64,000 bases of DNA from Aspidiotus rigidus (GCA_035079385.1 JAVHKY010000013.1:9980001-10044000); one strand, 5' to 3'; positions 1 through 12,543 are shown, counted from the first letter of the stretch. Notes: generated from the sequence alone by a model not told the origin. A program made the numbers and translations.

Positions 1-1450
1 TTTTTTTCTTGATTCTTGTTCGTAACATCTTATTTTTCGACTTCGACGTACGACCGTAACTGATTGATTCCAACTGTGATTTTGCTTGTGAGAGTTCACG
101 ATAGTTTTCCAAATCAAAAGCGTGAAGATTTCTGAATTACGGTATAGAGTCGACTAGGCGTCGCTCAAAATGCAGGGGCAATTGAGCCGATACTATCTAA
201 GTAACAGACATACATTTCCATTCTCGATAAGAAGACGTATAATAATATACAGTGTATATAGTTTTGCGCATATATATCGGGTGTACCTTTTTCCTGGCTG
301 TGTGTTGTCTACCTCTCCTCGCGAGTTTTAATTTCCTCGTCCTTCTACGTGACCTAATGATCTCCTCCTTTACCCTCTCGCGCGCATATATGTATTCGTG
401 CGTGATTGTTTGAGTGTGTGTGTTTTTGTATGTATAGATATATTTTATGTGTAACTTTACGAGCCGGTATTTTTACCCCTCCGATTTACATGTCCCCGTA
501 CCGTATAGTGAACGTAGTAGTAACGTGCTTCTTCTCGCGCGTAGCGTTGCAGCGTTTGCGTCATTATCAATGTGAAAGCTGGTGTTTTGTTGCGGTGGTC
601 GTTGTGGCAACGTTGCCTCCCATTTCCGCCATGGTGTGGGTTGAATGGATGCTCGGGAAGCAAGCCCGACTTGATGCTCGGGAATACGGGACCTAAATGT
701 AGTATTTTTTCGAAAAACACGTAATTTTTGCACGATAGAAATGATTTAATGGAATTATTTGGTCGCTGGAAGACGCGTCTTTGTTCCCACGATTCGATAT
801 TTTCGAAAAATTATAAAAATTTCGCGCGATAACGATTTTTTCGATAGAAGTACATACGATTATATTATGTAGACTGTGTGTATACGCGAAGCAGTCTGTC
901 TCCGCGAAAGAGAGTTGAATATTCGTAGAACTCGATTCATTCTACTACAGTACGGTACCAGTGTCGTATGTAGCTGTGTGTACGTTTGTCATTATATTGT
1001 ACATTATTGCGACCTAAAAAGAAGGAAAACCAAGTTGGGCTTCGTCGTATTAATGTATTAATTTTTTGAAGCGAATTTCGAGTCGTGGTGCAGTTATGAG
1101 AATTGTCGATTGGTAATTTTCGTTCAATTTCGTCAAATGCTCTGTAGTAAGCCGAGGATCAGCGACGCCGCTCTTCCTGGTAGACAATTAATTAGGCCAG
1201 TTTTAGGGTTAATGGTGGTGTTGTTTATGAATCAACTTCGCTAAAATTCTGTATCGTGAGTCACAAGGTGGAGAATTATGTACGAGGAAATAACTGATAG
1301 TACCAGTATGAAAAGCTTTCAGGGTGTGTCCTCTACGTAAGCTTATGTGTGTGGTCGCACCCATGTACTCTAGAGCCGGAGTGTGACATGTAGAAAAACT
1401 ATCTCTAATTTTCGCGATCAACCTGTTGGTGAGATCGAAGACATATTTCT
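1..1450. other. CpG-retaining non-coding block, no gene recognised
   Basis: The sequence keeps many CG dinucleotides and has no recognisable repeat. Reading frames here are short and overlap on both strands, without codon structure. It resembles other CpG-retaining blocks in this window (for example 19440-21420) and may be conserved intronic or regulatory DNA. That is inference only. Confidence 0.35.
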
Positions 1451-2094
1451 AGGTAGAGTTCGTCATTTTCAAATTAACCGAAGGGAAACTATACCGTGCC
1501 GAATGATCACTGTTCTCCAAATTTCTTCGCGGTGAGAGGGTATAGAATGGAGTGCGTGATTTTTCATGGTCACTATGAATCATTTTCTAGTCATGTACAT
1601 CTGCTTCACGCATTTTTCGCAAACTTATCTCGTTATCTGTTGGAAAAGATTATACTTTCAAATTCTTCGGAATCTTTACTTTTACTTTGATTCATTGTAA
1701 AAAAGTGCTTCATGGGAGGATATTTGGTGAAACTGGGGCTACAGAGAGAAAGTGTTCTGTTTTTGGTTTTGTAAAAAATCTCTTCTTGAAAGTTGGCGAA
1801 TACAATTTTGTGGATAATTTGCTCTTATTCTCCTTGTGTAAGCGAAAGTACCTATTCTTCTTCTCTGACATTTCAATTAGAAGCATTTATTTTTGTTCTA
1901 AGTTTGTAAAATCTAAAATTTCGAAACTCCCCCCTTTTTTGGGGGGCTATTACCTCGGTAAGCCAAGCGCCAAAAAATGATGAAAACAGGACTGAGTCGC
2001 TTATTCAGGCCTCCTTGTTATTATTATTTTTTTTTCTCTTTGACTGTAAGATAAGAAAACCTGAGAGATTTGGTTCCTTTCCGTCTTTCAAGAT

Positions 2095-3190
2095 CTAAAA
2101 TGCAAAAGTATTCCCACAGCTGATCCTGATACGAGTGTTTCTAGCCAAAATAATGATAGACAACTGAAGAAATTGAAATATTTGATCAACAGTCTCTATA
2201 TTTGTAGAATCCATGCGGTATGTCAAGGTGTATATAACTGTTATTGAGGTATTGAGAAAAAGAAATTGTATGAAAATTTGAAAAATATCATACAATAATA
2301 AAACGCGCCCAACTGCACAGAAATTCGAAACATGCTACTTATGCAAAAATTAAATTATGGGCAAGCATTTTTCGATTTTTTGTAGTCTTTGAAAAAGTTT
2401 CTTCTTCTCCATATGTTTCCTACCCAAAGGCACGTTGTGAAGTCACGACTTGAGGTACATGTTGTTATTCTGTGTTACACCTATGAGTTTATTTGTGCAT
2501 AGCATTTTTTGATTTCCTCTTCAGTCCTCACGAGTTTTATTCTTGCATGGAATTTTTAAAATTTTCACACAGTTTTCGAAAAAGTTTATTCTTCTCCACA
2601 CCTCGTGAATGGTAATTATCTACCGTATGACTGTATTCTACAACCGCAATACTGTGTTATTATACTTTTTGATCAAAAATATTGTCTCAATTTCTCGAGT
2701 TGTCTATCATTATTTTGGCTGGAAACACTTATATTATGTATATTTGAGGGTATACTTTTACATTCTGGATATTGACAGGTAAAAAGGAACAAATTCTCTC
2801 AGATTTGATTTCTAAATCTTGACATGGAGAAATCTAGATTTCTTGAGCTCAAGATACTTGTCAAAAAAAAGTAGAGAACAAGAAGAAGAAAAAAACAGGA
2901 GACCCGGACATTGAGGCGCATGGCGACTCGGTCTTGCGTTTCCTCAATTGACCTGGTTGAATCATATCAATTTTCTCCTCAATAACTCAGATTACAATAG
3001 ACCAGAGGGAGTACGGCGGATTCAAATTTTCGTACAGTCTTTGAAAACGTTTCTTCTTCTTGACACCTCCATAGTGGTAATTATCTACCGCATGTATCCC
3101 ACAACTGTGCAAACGTGTTATTATACTTTTTGATCAAACATTATAATTTCTTGAGTCGTCTACCATAATTTTGGCTGGAAACACTCAATC
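2095..3190. repeat. Local three-copy repeat, one copy inverted
   Basis: A segment of about 150 bp occurs at about 2570-2745 and 3035-3185 in the + orientation and at about 2130-2290 in inverted orientation. Shared landmarks are the string TTTTGGCTGGAAACACT (or its reverse complement), TTTTTGATCAAA, TGGTAATTATCTACCG and a CTTTGAAAAAGTTTCTTCTTC-like block. Similarity is clear but degenerate. There is no coding sign. The arrangement could fold into a long hairpin. Confidence 0.65.
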
Positions 3191-4230
3191 AGTAGCCTAA
3201 CGAGTAATGATCTTTGCTTCCTGTGTCTTTTTTTATTGGGGTCGATAGTTCGTTTGGCCTAATTGACAGAGTTTCTGTTGATTGTAACGCGCTGTGACGT
3301 CACTAGGATGAAGACTTATATCCAGATCGACAGTCAGGCAAACTGTATCTTTCGGAATATTAATGCGAGTATGTGAAAGGAATTGTGACTTCATTGATGA
3401 GACGATTGGGAAAAATTAGAATCTGGGAAATAGGAGCTCCGTTACATGTATGACAAATACCCTTCTCTGAATTGTGTTATAATGAAGTTGGATGTTTTGA
3501 CATACATTTGAAACACAGTCCAGAAACGCCAATATCGGGTGAAAGAATGTTTGTATCGGAAAACTATGGATACTTCATAATTGATTTGTTCATTAAAAAC
3601 TCATCTTAGGATCACCTAATTACGTATAAATTAATCGTACTAATAAAGAAAATGGAACTTCTTACTCTTGAAGAATAATTATATTATGGGAACGTTTCAA
3701 TCATTCATCATTATTTGAATAAATAAGGGAGAAAATGAAGTTATTTGCAAATGTACCTGTGATTTCATATTTATATCTGGTTTTCTAGTAAGAACAGACA
3801 AGACCGAATGAAGATAAATTGAATACAGAATTAGCGTGTTTACAGGACAAAGATCCTGAAAAATCATCTCGAAAAGTTCACAATTTATTTCTGTGGACAT
3901 CTTGTTGGATGCAGACAAGAAGACAGCTCGGATTATAGGAACACATTATTATGATTGGAGAATATGACAGGATGAAAATTCTGAAGGCAGAAAATCAATA
4001 AATTAGACTGTGATCTTACGGTCAAGAGGCCATAATTATTGACGTTGGAACTGCGAATGAGAAGACTCAACTGACAAGATGTAGAACGAGGAGCTGCGTC
4101 CTTATACGTTTCTGTTCAAAAGAGTTGAGATCATTGGTGAGGTCATGATGTACAATCTCAATCTCTTCGTGAGCCAAACGACGGCAGTGTGTGTTGGTTT
4201 CCACTTTCAATCAGATGATCTGCATAAGCT
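3191..4230. other. Anonymous intronic DNA with fragments of a hairpin element
   Basis: No gene is seen. Two short pieces recall the hairpin element at about 7025-7375: an inverted piece at 3225-3302 (TTTATTGGG and TGACGTCA landmarks) and a direct piece at 3680-3715 (TTTCAATCATTCATCA). They are probably remains of related elements. Confidence 0.4.
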
Positions 4231-4239
4231 GAAGGGTGT

Positions 4240-4790
4240 TGGGTATGCGAGACCCCAGTATGGTTGTGTTCCCGCGCATTCTAACGGTTGAACGTCTGCT
4301 AGTTTTGCCAATATAAACGCTGCAAGAGTCCTGGTATTGTAGTTTGTGAACACCACTTTTCTCGTGTCCACAAATCTCACCTTTACGCTTGGCTGGGAGA
4401 GAGAGGGAGTGGTGCCTGCGCTAAGAAGGGTAATTCAGTCCATTCAAACGTACTGGTGGTGACCAAGAGAGGAGGAGGGGGTCTCGAGAGAAGATCTGAC
4501 CAATTTTTGATGGATGAAACGGTCGATAATGTTGATATTGTTGGCGGAAGCAAGGTACTTTGTGGTGACGATCTGTTTCCTAGCTTTAGAATCGGTGAGC
4601 CGAACAACTGACCAGACGAGAAGCCCTGGCATTTAGGGCGGCTAGTTCCTAAAGTGAGCAAAGAGAAGACCATTCTCAATAGAGATATGGAGAGCTCGAG
4701 AAAGTTGATCCCGTCTGGCTTTTCGAAGTCATCAGTTCCTTGATGATTGCCAAAAAATATGATACTTGTTCTACAAAAAAGTGACACGGT
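4240..4790 (-). pseudogene. Penelope-like element relic: RT C-terminus and GIY-YIG endonuclease
   Basis: Read on the minus strand, 4267-4380 encodes GVHKLQYQDSCSVYIGKTSR followed by an Arg-rich stretch. This matches the GVYK...C...YIGQTSR core of GIY-YIG endonucleases fused to Penelope-like reverse transcriptases. Upstream of it on the same strand (about 4690-4740) is GINFLELSISLL, the INFLDL block found after the catalytic core in Penelope RTs. About 4450-4620 in another frame resembles the thumb region. The pieces lie in different frames, so at least two frameshifts have occurred. Nothing suggests activity. It differs clearly from the copy at 12.1-13.8 kb, so it is a separate insertion or lineage. 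Confidence 0.65.
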
Positions 4791-4859
4791 TTTTTTCTAA
4801 CAGCTGACCAAATATGAGATGGCAAAATTGTTGTTTTTGGAGATAATTTATGAACCAAA

Positions 4860-5940
4860 AGAGAATTTGATGACGGAAAATGAAATAGAAATGTATAGTT
4901 TTTTCCTTACAAACCGAGTTGAAAATTCACGTATCAATCGCAAGTTCAATAGGAAACAGAAGGTTTTGTTGTGTTAACAAACAAAAAAAAAGAAAAAATG
5001 GTAACATCATAACGCTTATAAATGTAAATTTCTTTCCCTTTTCAAGAAAAATTATTTCAACTGAACAATTGGTCTGTTTGATGCTATATTTTTCTGAGTT
5101 TGAAATCGCGGAAAAAGAAGAAACTGGAGTTGAAGTGGAAGTCGAAGAATTTCGAGGAAATCGTATCAAGCCATTCATCTTCTGACCTGGAAAAATAAGT
5201 AAAGAGTACGGGAAAAGTCAGGAAAATTTATCGTTGTAAGAAAGACGTTTTTTTGTAACTAGTTTTCAATGAGAAAAAAGAGCATCTCTCATAGTTTCCA
5301 AAAAAATATTTTTCTATGAAAAAGTATTGTGAATATCAGAAACTAGGAACAGAATGTCCTGCGACCGACACAGATTCTTTAACGACCTCTTGCGTGCGCC
5401 AAAATATTCTATCTGTCAACAAAAATGTGAGGGTACAATATGAAGAAATTGTTGTCTCTTTTTCTCAATTGGGCCGGACAATTCATCGAAATGTCTTTCT
5501 ATCTCTCTTTATTTGTTTTCAAGGAAGCGAATAGTCGTCCGATTCTTTCTGCTGAATCCTTTTTCTCTTTTGATTGGATGGTGATGTTGGTTTTGTTAGG
5601 CGTATAAACTTAGAACCATCACAGTTAATCATAGGAATTTGAACCGGACAGTGTAGCATCAACTCAGCGGGGCAAGATTGAAAATGGGCGTTGAACTATG
5701 GCGGTATTCGTGAGATGAAATGACGCTCAAAATCAGCTGATTCGGCTTTTTGACATCTCGTGAAAGATGGTCACATCAAAATTTTACAAATTAGATGAGA
5801 TGATTAACCTTAATTTATTTCAAGTTTTTAATTTTTCTCCCGTATTCGAGCTCGGCAGCGCCAGCATCGCGCTGCAACGGGAAGAAATCGTGCAAGGTAT
5901 TAAAACTATGACTGTATATTATGTGAGAAGAATGGAAAAA
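4860..5940. other. Anonymous intronic DNA
   Basis: No gene recognised. Short open frames occur on both strands over the same bases around 4920-5185, which argues against coding. Confidence 0.4.
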
Positions 5941-6340
5941 ATGGAATAACTCTTGAATGAAGCAGATTTGGTTTCTTGACATCACATGAACGCACGTTCT
6001 ACAAATTAGATGTGATGATAAAATCTCCAATTCTGCTTCATTCAAGAGTTATTCCAAATTTCCCATTTCTTTATCATTACACGCTACAGTCTTGGAACTT
6101 CTTACCATTTCGGTGAACGAATCGCGCACGTTGGTAGCGATCCTAACGAATGCCCAGTTTGAATAGCATCGTAGTTTAGGTTTCTGATTTTAAATTCGGC
6201 AAAAATACCATTTTTGGGGAATGAACTGCGCAAGTAGTTAGCGATTCTAGCAGATGGCCGGCGCAAATTGACCTCTATTTATGTATTTGCAAATTCTGAA
6301 TCCAGTAGAAACGCTAGTGGCGATAGCTTCTGACCATCCA
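5700..6340. repeat. Degenerate repeat cluster with a perfect 24-bp inverted repeat
   Basis: GGAATAACTCTTGAATGAAG at 5943-5962 (arm continues to 5966) is matched perfectly in reverse complement at 6032-6055, leaving a loop of about 65 bases. The loop contains a motif (GACATCACATGAACG ... ACAAATTAGATGTGATGA) that also occurs just upstream at about 5752-5805 in slightly different form. Downstream, related blocks at about 6115-6165 and 6225-6265 (GAACGAATCGCGCACG versus GAATGAACTGCGCAAG) form a degenerate tandem pair. The cluster looks like a decayed miniature inverted-repeat element. The nested insert at 55242-55530 carries a similar string. Confidence 0.6.
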
Positions 6341-6970
6341 TACTTCAGATTCTTTCAGAACTCTTCTCACATCTTCACCTTTTCAACAAAATCGCAGCAA
6401 GCCACCAGAGGGTAGACACTAAGCTCAAATTGTCAAATATGGTACTTATCTTGGTTCTCTCTGCGTATTTTCCGGTTTCGCTTGTTAGAATCCAGTCTTG
6501 TTGACATACTGTTGTACAATGAATAAATTGAAAGGTCTGTTGAGCCCGACGTTCTTCTATTTGATTAAATTGAAATGTTTTGGTGCAGTAGGTATTTTGA
6601 GGTCGTATCGCTGTTGAGTTAAATGGCTACCAATTGGTGTGTGAAATTCGATATTGAATTGAATGCACTTGGGAAGTGGGACTTGATTGACGTTCGAAAT
6701 GAGAGGGAACTCAGAAAATTGTGAATTTTTTTGAGCTGTATATTCGAAGAATGAGACTAGAATAAATTTAAGAAATTTCAATCTCCGTGCGAGGAAATTT
6801 CGAGCCGAATCTCCATAGAGGTAGGACTTGATGAAGATACACCAACTTTAGTAAAGGAAAGTGGTAATGGCTTTGTTGTTGGTACGATATATTTTTCAGG
6901 GAAGGTAAAACGAGTGGATATTCGGATAAGGAAATTTTGACGTGGTTATGCGAAAATTTTCAGTTACCAT
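6340..6970. other. Anonymous intronic DNA
   Basis: I see no gene or clear repeat in this stretch. Confidence 0.4.
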
Positions 6971-6971
6971 T

Positions 6972-7395
6972 TTCTGTGGAGGAGAGTATTGAGGAAATCA
7001 CGAAATTTTCTGTGGAGGAGAGTATAGATTGATTTTCCATGACGTCACAGCGCTGATATCTGTAGACAAAAGTACCCAATAAAAAGAACATCAGCTTCCA
7101 GCAGCTTTATTATCCCCATAAGAATAACATAGGAACATTTCAATCATTCATCAATACTTCAGAATGAAAGAAAAGTTAAGAATAAAAAGTTGATTTTCAC
7201 ACACAGGAAAGCTTCAAGATCGTGAATATCAACTTTTTATCCTTAACTTCTCTTTTATTTTCAAGTACTGATGAATGATCGAAACGTCCCTGTACTAATC
7301 TTATGGGAATCGATATGCCGTTGGAAGGAATATCGCTGTTATCGATAGATATGACGTAGCTGGAAAATCAATCTATTGAGGAAATCACGAATAAG
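6972..7395. mobile_element. Hairpin (foldback) element inserted in a 36-bp direct repeat
   Basis: The segment 7025-7375 is one long imperfect inverted repeat. The outer ends are GATTGATTTTCCA (from 7027) and TGGAAAATCAATC (to 7373). The inner arms (about 7120-7200 and 7228-7310) share TTTCAATCATTCATCA, AAGTTAAG and AAAAAGTTGAT, around a loop of about 28 bases. To its left the string TTTTCTGTGGAGGAGAGTAT occurs twice, 36 bp apart. After the first copy the sequence runs on as TGAGGAAATCACGAA; after the second copy the same continuation appears only after the hairpin. The first copy therefore shows the empty site, and the junctions fit insertion at a TA dinucleotide. There is no coding capacity, so it would be a Tc1/mariner-type MITE. 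Confidence 0.75.
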
Positions 7396-8310
7396 AGGAT
7401 GTGATGTTATCAAAATGGCCTTGACCTATTATCGTTACTTGAGGCTGGAGGAGAGCTTGAGATCAGGAGGGATGACCCTGGATTCAATTATTTGAGAAGG
7501 AGTTACGAGAAGCAGGGTGTCACCTCTAGAAGACGTGCGTGCTCGAGTAGGATGTGTTTATTAAGGCGTGACGTCATCAGTAAAATTTGGAAAAATTCAA
7601 TAGATAAGATAGCTGTTTTGTTTCGAGGTACCAAGAAAACTTTCGTTCCATGCGACACAGGGAAGAGAAACTCAGAGTGTTTGCCTCCCGTATGAATCCA
7701 ATAAACCCTTTAAGAGTCCAATATTTGAAAAATGGTCCAATAAACTTTGATTTTATTTCTGACTCAGTTGAAAGACTGAAACTTGAATTCCTAGGTTGAG
7801 ATTGATGGTATTATAAGGCAACTTTTCAAGTTCAGAGGAGGGCCGGACCTCCTGACACCGTTCCCCTTGCTACACCACCGGAATTAAGGTCTTGTAAAGC
7901 ACTCTTCAAGTGCCCTTCAAAAGTCCTAAAAGTCCTATATTTTCAATTTTTGAATCTGGTAGCCGCCCTGGAACTTCATAAATTTCAACTCAAGAACGAG
8001 AGGAGGAAGTCGGTTACAGAGGGAAGAGTTGAGTGAAAAGTGTTGGTACTTGGGATGAGGAGAGCACTAATTCATAGCGGATAATTGAAAGCAACAAAGG
8101 TCGCCGACTCCTCGCTGCCATGGCAAAAGATGTTGGTTTCTTTCAAGATCATATCGCGAGAAGAAAATAGAGAGCTTTGTTTTTCAAGGGGATATCGGGC
8201 CGCCAGTAAAATGCTGAAATTTCGCTACCTTTCCGGACAAATCTTCTAGATCCGGCCCTGGGAAAAGAACGTTCAAAGTGCGTATTTCTTTAAAAAGGAA
8301 TAATTGGCCA
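7396..8310. other. Anonymous intronic DNA
   Basis: No gene recognised. One TGACGTCA palindrome lies at 7569-7576. Confidence 0.4.
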
Positions 8311-9801
8311 GATAGTCCAGTCAATGAAGAATTTTTATGGCCCATAAATGTGACGGAAGGTTTTTTTTTTTGTAATTTGCTCAGGATAATCCTCTGATTA
8401 AGATACCGATGAGTCTTACGCGCTCTGCCTCCCGCAAAGTCCCCTCGCGGGCACTCTCTATCTCCAAAATTCAGTTTTCCGCAATTTTCTCGAAAACTAA
8501 GCATTTTAGAGAAAAAAGTTTTAAACAAAAGTTGTTCCTTATAAATTTTCCTACAAGATCCACTATTCATTTGTTACCGTACGTTCATTGGTTGGTCTGA
8601 AAATTGCCATTTAAATACCTCATTTTGTTCTTACGAGCCATTTTTTTTTTGCGTTATATCGGATTAAATTGATAATTCAGAAAGAAATCTTTTAGGTAAA
8701 AGTTGTTCATCGTAATTTTTCTTACAATGATCAATCCAAATATTTAAAAAAATTCAAAATAATCATTCTAGAGCTCTCATTGTTCCGCGTTGAGACAGTA
8801 ATAAGCATGAATGTACTGAACTCGAATGTGGGCTATAGAATTCGCTGTGAATCAGTGCCTGTAAGGTCTACACTGTACGCTCGGTTTACTCGTTGGTTCC
8901 GCGATCATACGATCCCTAGTATTGGGATATTTGTGGATTTAGTGTCACTGATTCCTGATTTGAAGTTACAATTTGAGTAATGAAACTGTCTTCGACTTAC
9001 TCGACACCAACCAAACATCCTCTCTCAGGATTACCCTGGGAGCTTATCGTGCTAACTCCAAACTTGGCCTATGTGCAGAGCCCTTAGAACCTCTCCCACT
9101 TTCGAAGACTCCTTCAACTTTTTATCCTCTGTCTTCCGATTTCCACAACTTTCAACTAACGAATGAATCTTTCTCCTTCACAACAACCAACCATCCACCA
9201 AACTGATATTTTGTCTCCGATTCAACCCACTACAACCTTTACATTCTACTTCCCCTCCTTAGACTCCCCTTCATTTTAAAAACGTCTCGACCTCACATAA
9301 AGCCTCAAATCCGACAAAATTGTTTATACTTTGCCCATCGGGAGACTATTTCAAGAATATCCTCACTACACACTTTGCCTCTCCAGCGGGTCTAGAACAT
9401 CCAATTAAGCAGCCTTCGTGTACTCGGTCGACTGGGAAATAGTTTCACAACGTATCTGCAACATAGGTTCCATATTTACAACTGAACCTATGAGCCTATT
9501 CACCTGCCTCACCCACCTCCTCCAATTACCCCCGAACGGCAAATTCCTTCTTCTTACCGACTCTTTTTCTCTTTTCACTACACTCCCTTACAGACTCATC
9601 CCAAACATACAATGTATCCATCTCACATTCGACAATCTAGGCAAAAGGGGCCGCGAGGGGACTTTGTGGGAGGCAGAACGCGTAGGACTCATCGGTATTT
9701 CAATCGGGGGGTTATCCTGAGCACATTACAAAAGGAAAACCTTCCGTCACATTAATGGCCCATGATTGTCATTTCTTCATCTTCATTGACTGGACTAAGA
9801 G
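8311..9801. repeat. Inverted duplication flanking a LINE relic
   Basis: The sequence 8311-8452 reappears as its reverse complement at about 9650-9801. Shared blocks, read on the right-hand copy, include GCGAGGGGACTTTG, GGGAGGCAGA, ACTCATCGGTAT, CCTTCCGTCACATT and ATTGACTGGACTA. The similarity is roughly 80-85 percent by eye with small gaps. The two arms enclose about 1.2 kb that includes the jockey-like coding relic, so this may be two oppositely oriented copies of the same retroelement tail, or a single larger inverted-repeat unit. Confidence 0.7.
8800..9760 (+). pseudogene. Jockey-type non-LTR retrotransposon relic (RT end and RNase H)
   Basis: At about 9012-9071 the + strand encodes SLRITLGAYRANSKLGLCAE. 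This is the ALRIALGAFRTSP block that follows the palm of jockey/R1-type reverse transcriptases. At about 9460-9580 it encodes GSIFTTEPMSLFTCLTHLLQ followed by FLLLTDSFSLF, matching the E- and D-containing strands of the RNase H domain fused to these elements (AIFTAEL ... SDSLSAL). The Glu of FTTEP and the Asp of LTDS are still visible. Stop codons and frame changes separate the two blocks and no complete ORF remains. The endonuclease and N-terminal RT parts are missing. Confidence 0.65.
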
Positions 9802-9989
9802 ATCTACCTTCGAAAGAGGGTGGGGAAGAATCGTTTAGCCAATGTTTGTCAGTATATGGTAGAGATCAGGATTTGACATTGTTCAAGAACTTCTTTCTTA
9901 CCCTGGAGAATATTCTTCAAAATCTGCTTCAGGAGCCGATCGCGTTGAGTGTACTTCAGTGTAGGGGTCAGCCTGAAAATGAAGTCTTC

Positions 9990-11140
9990 GCGGACCGGTG
10001 TTAAACGTCGACGTCGGGTTCATTCATCTCTATCTTCTCGATGCTTATGAATTAATTGATTGACACGTACGTCTATTTCAGTTCGTTCTAATTGATAGCG
10101 TACCACCATACTTGACACGAAATGTATTATTTTCGGTCAATATGGGGTTTCACCGTAATTACGGTCATTTTACTATAGTCACGTACGCAGAAAATATGTT
10201 CGTCAGTCTGCCTCGAAACGTAGAAAATACGCGAGTATTTCGAAATGATATCCATCGGCGAAATATACGTAAGTATGTAGTTGCAGTTTGTACCTCGAAA
10301 TGGATAATTGATCGTGGATGTCGTGCCAGGGGACATTTTCTCGTCGTTGTTGATGAGCGGCGGCATGCGTTTCTTCGCTGTCAACGACGTACTCAAAATA
10401 TATAAGTAAACAATTGCTTGATGAATAAAGAGAGAGAAGAAAAAATACATTTTTCTTTCTAATTGTAACTCTCCTGTCTTCTGAATTTCTTTCCGGAGCA
10501 TAATAATTAAAAGATTTCTCGTTTTCTTATCATCTTGAACCGCGAGACATTTCGTCGTTTTCGTATGAAATTTTGATTCAATTATAATTTTGCATTGCGG
10601 CAACGTCGAGCGAAAAGAGACGATATCAGACCAGCACGGCGGAGAGATGTTTACATGTATATATCATGTCGTACCATGTATATATATATATAGGTGTAAT
10701 GTATAGTATATTTGCAGCGAGTCGAGTCGGACGCTCATATTTTGTATTATTTTATGGGTAGTGACGCCTTTCTCTCGCCGCTTTTAGTCATGCTACGTTG
10801 TTTATTGCTAATTCAGCAAACGCGACGTTGCCAAGCGGACGTATTTTTAGTACGTCGTACGTGTAGTGCACGTCTCCGTCTCGTTCGTACCCCGGCCCAT
10901 ATTTTATTTTCTTCAATAATTTTTCGTTCACAGTTCTGGTAATTCCGTGTGTATGTATGCAGTGGTACGTTCTAAAATTTGTGGTGTGTGCCTGCCTTCT
11001 CAAGATTTTTAGAACGTTCCAAGTTGGCGTCGAATTTTGGTTGAAGATCTGCGTATAAATAGGTACATTTGGCTGAGCAGCGATCAAACGAAATATATTC
11101 ATACCTGCGGATTGAACTTCTTGCTTCGTCATAATCGTTT
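9990..11140. other. CpG-retaining non-coding block
   Basis: This interval is free of recognised repeats and rich in CG dinucleotides. It contains a 158-codon open frame on the minus strand (10127-10603), but that frame lacks domain signals and overlaps frames on the other strand. I do not call it a gene. A short TA run lies at about 10677-10692. It may be conserved regulatory DNA in the intron. Confidence 0.35.
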
Positions 11141-11559
11141 ATCTGATCTTCGTTTGAATTTGTCGGGAAAATAACGACTAGTCATTGATGGGAGTTTTAC
11201 TCCTCATTGTTTTGCTATCCTTGCGTGCTGTTTTTTGAATGGAAGGTATACTAATGTGTGGGCAAAGTAAAGAGAGTACTGACACGCTCTGTCTGAATAC
11301 AATATTTTAATATCCTAGTGCGTCCAAATTCACAATTTTGATCGTTTGTATTCTTATGATGCCGAAATATTTCCTATCTAAGATGAGGTTTTACTTATTA
11401 CTCGTATTCCTTATCAGATAACATTCACCGAGTCGCAGTAATTTACGTTTTCATCTCAGTACGATGCCTAGTATCATTACAAACGACATGTAGAGACGAG
11501 TGAAGACAATATTCTATCAAACCACCTGGGAATAGGAAGATCGGATTAATTTCAACGAG

Positions 11560-11660
11560 GAACCTGTTCCATAGAAGGTTATTTTGGGGAAAATGCCCGC
11601 CATCTTTCCGGAAAATTGTTAGTTCGGGAGTGAGGGGAGAGGTCTCGACCTGTATGAGGA
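11560..11660 (+). repeat. Fragment of the minisatellite-bearing inverted-repeat family
   Basis: The string GGAACCTGTTCCATAG resembles the GGAACCTGTTCTATGG end of the dispersed family described at 17127-17434 and 30127-30369. The following bases (GCCCGCCATCTTTCCGG) recall its GC-richer subterminal part. The internal unit array is missing. Confidence 0.45.
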
Positions 11661-12110
11661 AATTAACATCGAACTAATCGGACATTAAGTGAAATGAGGA
11701 ATCAAAAAAATTTTGAAAATTGAGCTGCACATGTATCAGGAGAGAGATCTAGAAAATTTTTTTCTTTAAACGAAGAAGAAGAAGAAAAACATTCACCTTC
11801 TCACAGTTCAAAACTCATTAAGAGAGTCACTCACCAATCACCTATCAATCATTTCAAGCTAGATATTTGTATAGGTAAGTTTATCGCCATGACGTCACAT
11901 CAAGTGATAACAGAGTAAAAGTATCGATAAAGGTATTAGGGTTGTACTCGAAAAAGTAGCGTTTTACAAAGGAAACCACACGAAATTAGCAGCCGCGAGC
12001 GCTTTTGATTAAATAACCATCTTCTAAGTGTAAGTGAACGGAAGCGACTAAACCCAACACCAACGAAGACAGAGGAACTCGAGATGAAATTCATGATTGA
12101 ACTAGCGAGT
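11661..12110. other. Anonymous intronic DNA
   Basis: No gene recognised. One TGACGTCA palindrome lies at 11890-11897. Confidence 0.4.
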
Positions 12111-12303
12111 CATTTAATTATGAATCAAATTCTCGTATACTAATTCAATCAATCCCTCATCAGGAATATACCTGTTTAGGATAGTGATGTCTTCATTATT
12201 CCGGTGTCTAATAATTTCTATATTTTCCAAAGCCAACCGCTTGAAGTACGAATTCTCCCTATGGAAGAGGACCTTAGAACCCTCCTTAAACTTATGGCCA
12301 CTT

Positions 12304-12543
12304 TCAATTGAATGATCGGAGATTCTCCCAAGCCTTTTTATGCTCAGCTACCCGAATTTGGAGCTGGTGGCCCGTCATCCCTACATAGATACCCGAAAAA
12401 TCGTTGCACGCTACACTATGAACTCCACCCCTCTCGGCCACAGGAACGGGGTCTTTTAATTTTACATAATTATATAAGCTTTTAATCGTATTAGGATTAT
12501 AAAATGCTGGCCGGAATCCAAAAGGGCGGAGGACACGTCCCAA
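12304..12543 (-). pseudogene. GIY-YIG endonuclease domain of the Penelope-like element
   Basis: This is an open minus-strand segment of about 80 codons. It begins with the connector FGFRPAFYNP, continues with VPVAERGGVHS, and reaches the core CNDFSGIYVGMTG. The usual GIY is GVH and the usual YIG is YVG. A catalytic-type Arg follows in QIRVAEH. After AEHKKA the frame is lost, and the continuation (SDHSIESGHKFKEG ...) is found in another frame from about 12335 down to 12122. The domain nicks DNA to prime reverse transcription in intact Penelope elements. Confidence 0.75.

Noticed and set aside
10127..10603. Longest single open frame in the window (158 codons, minus strand)
   Set aside because: It has no recognisable motif, biased composition, and overlaps other open frames. 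It sits in a CpG-rich non-coding block and lacks splice or start context.
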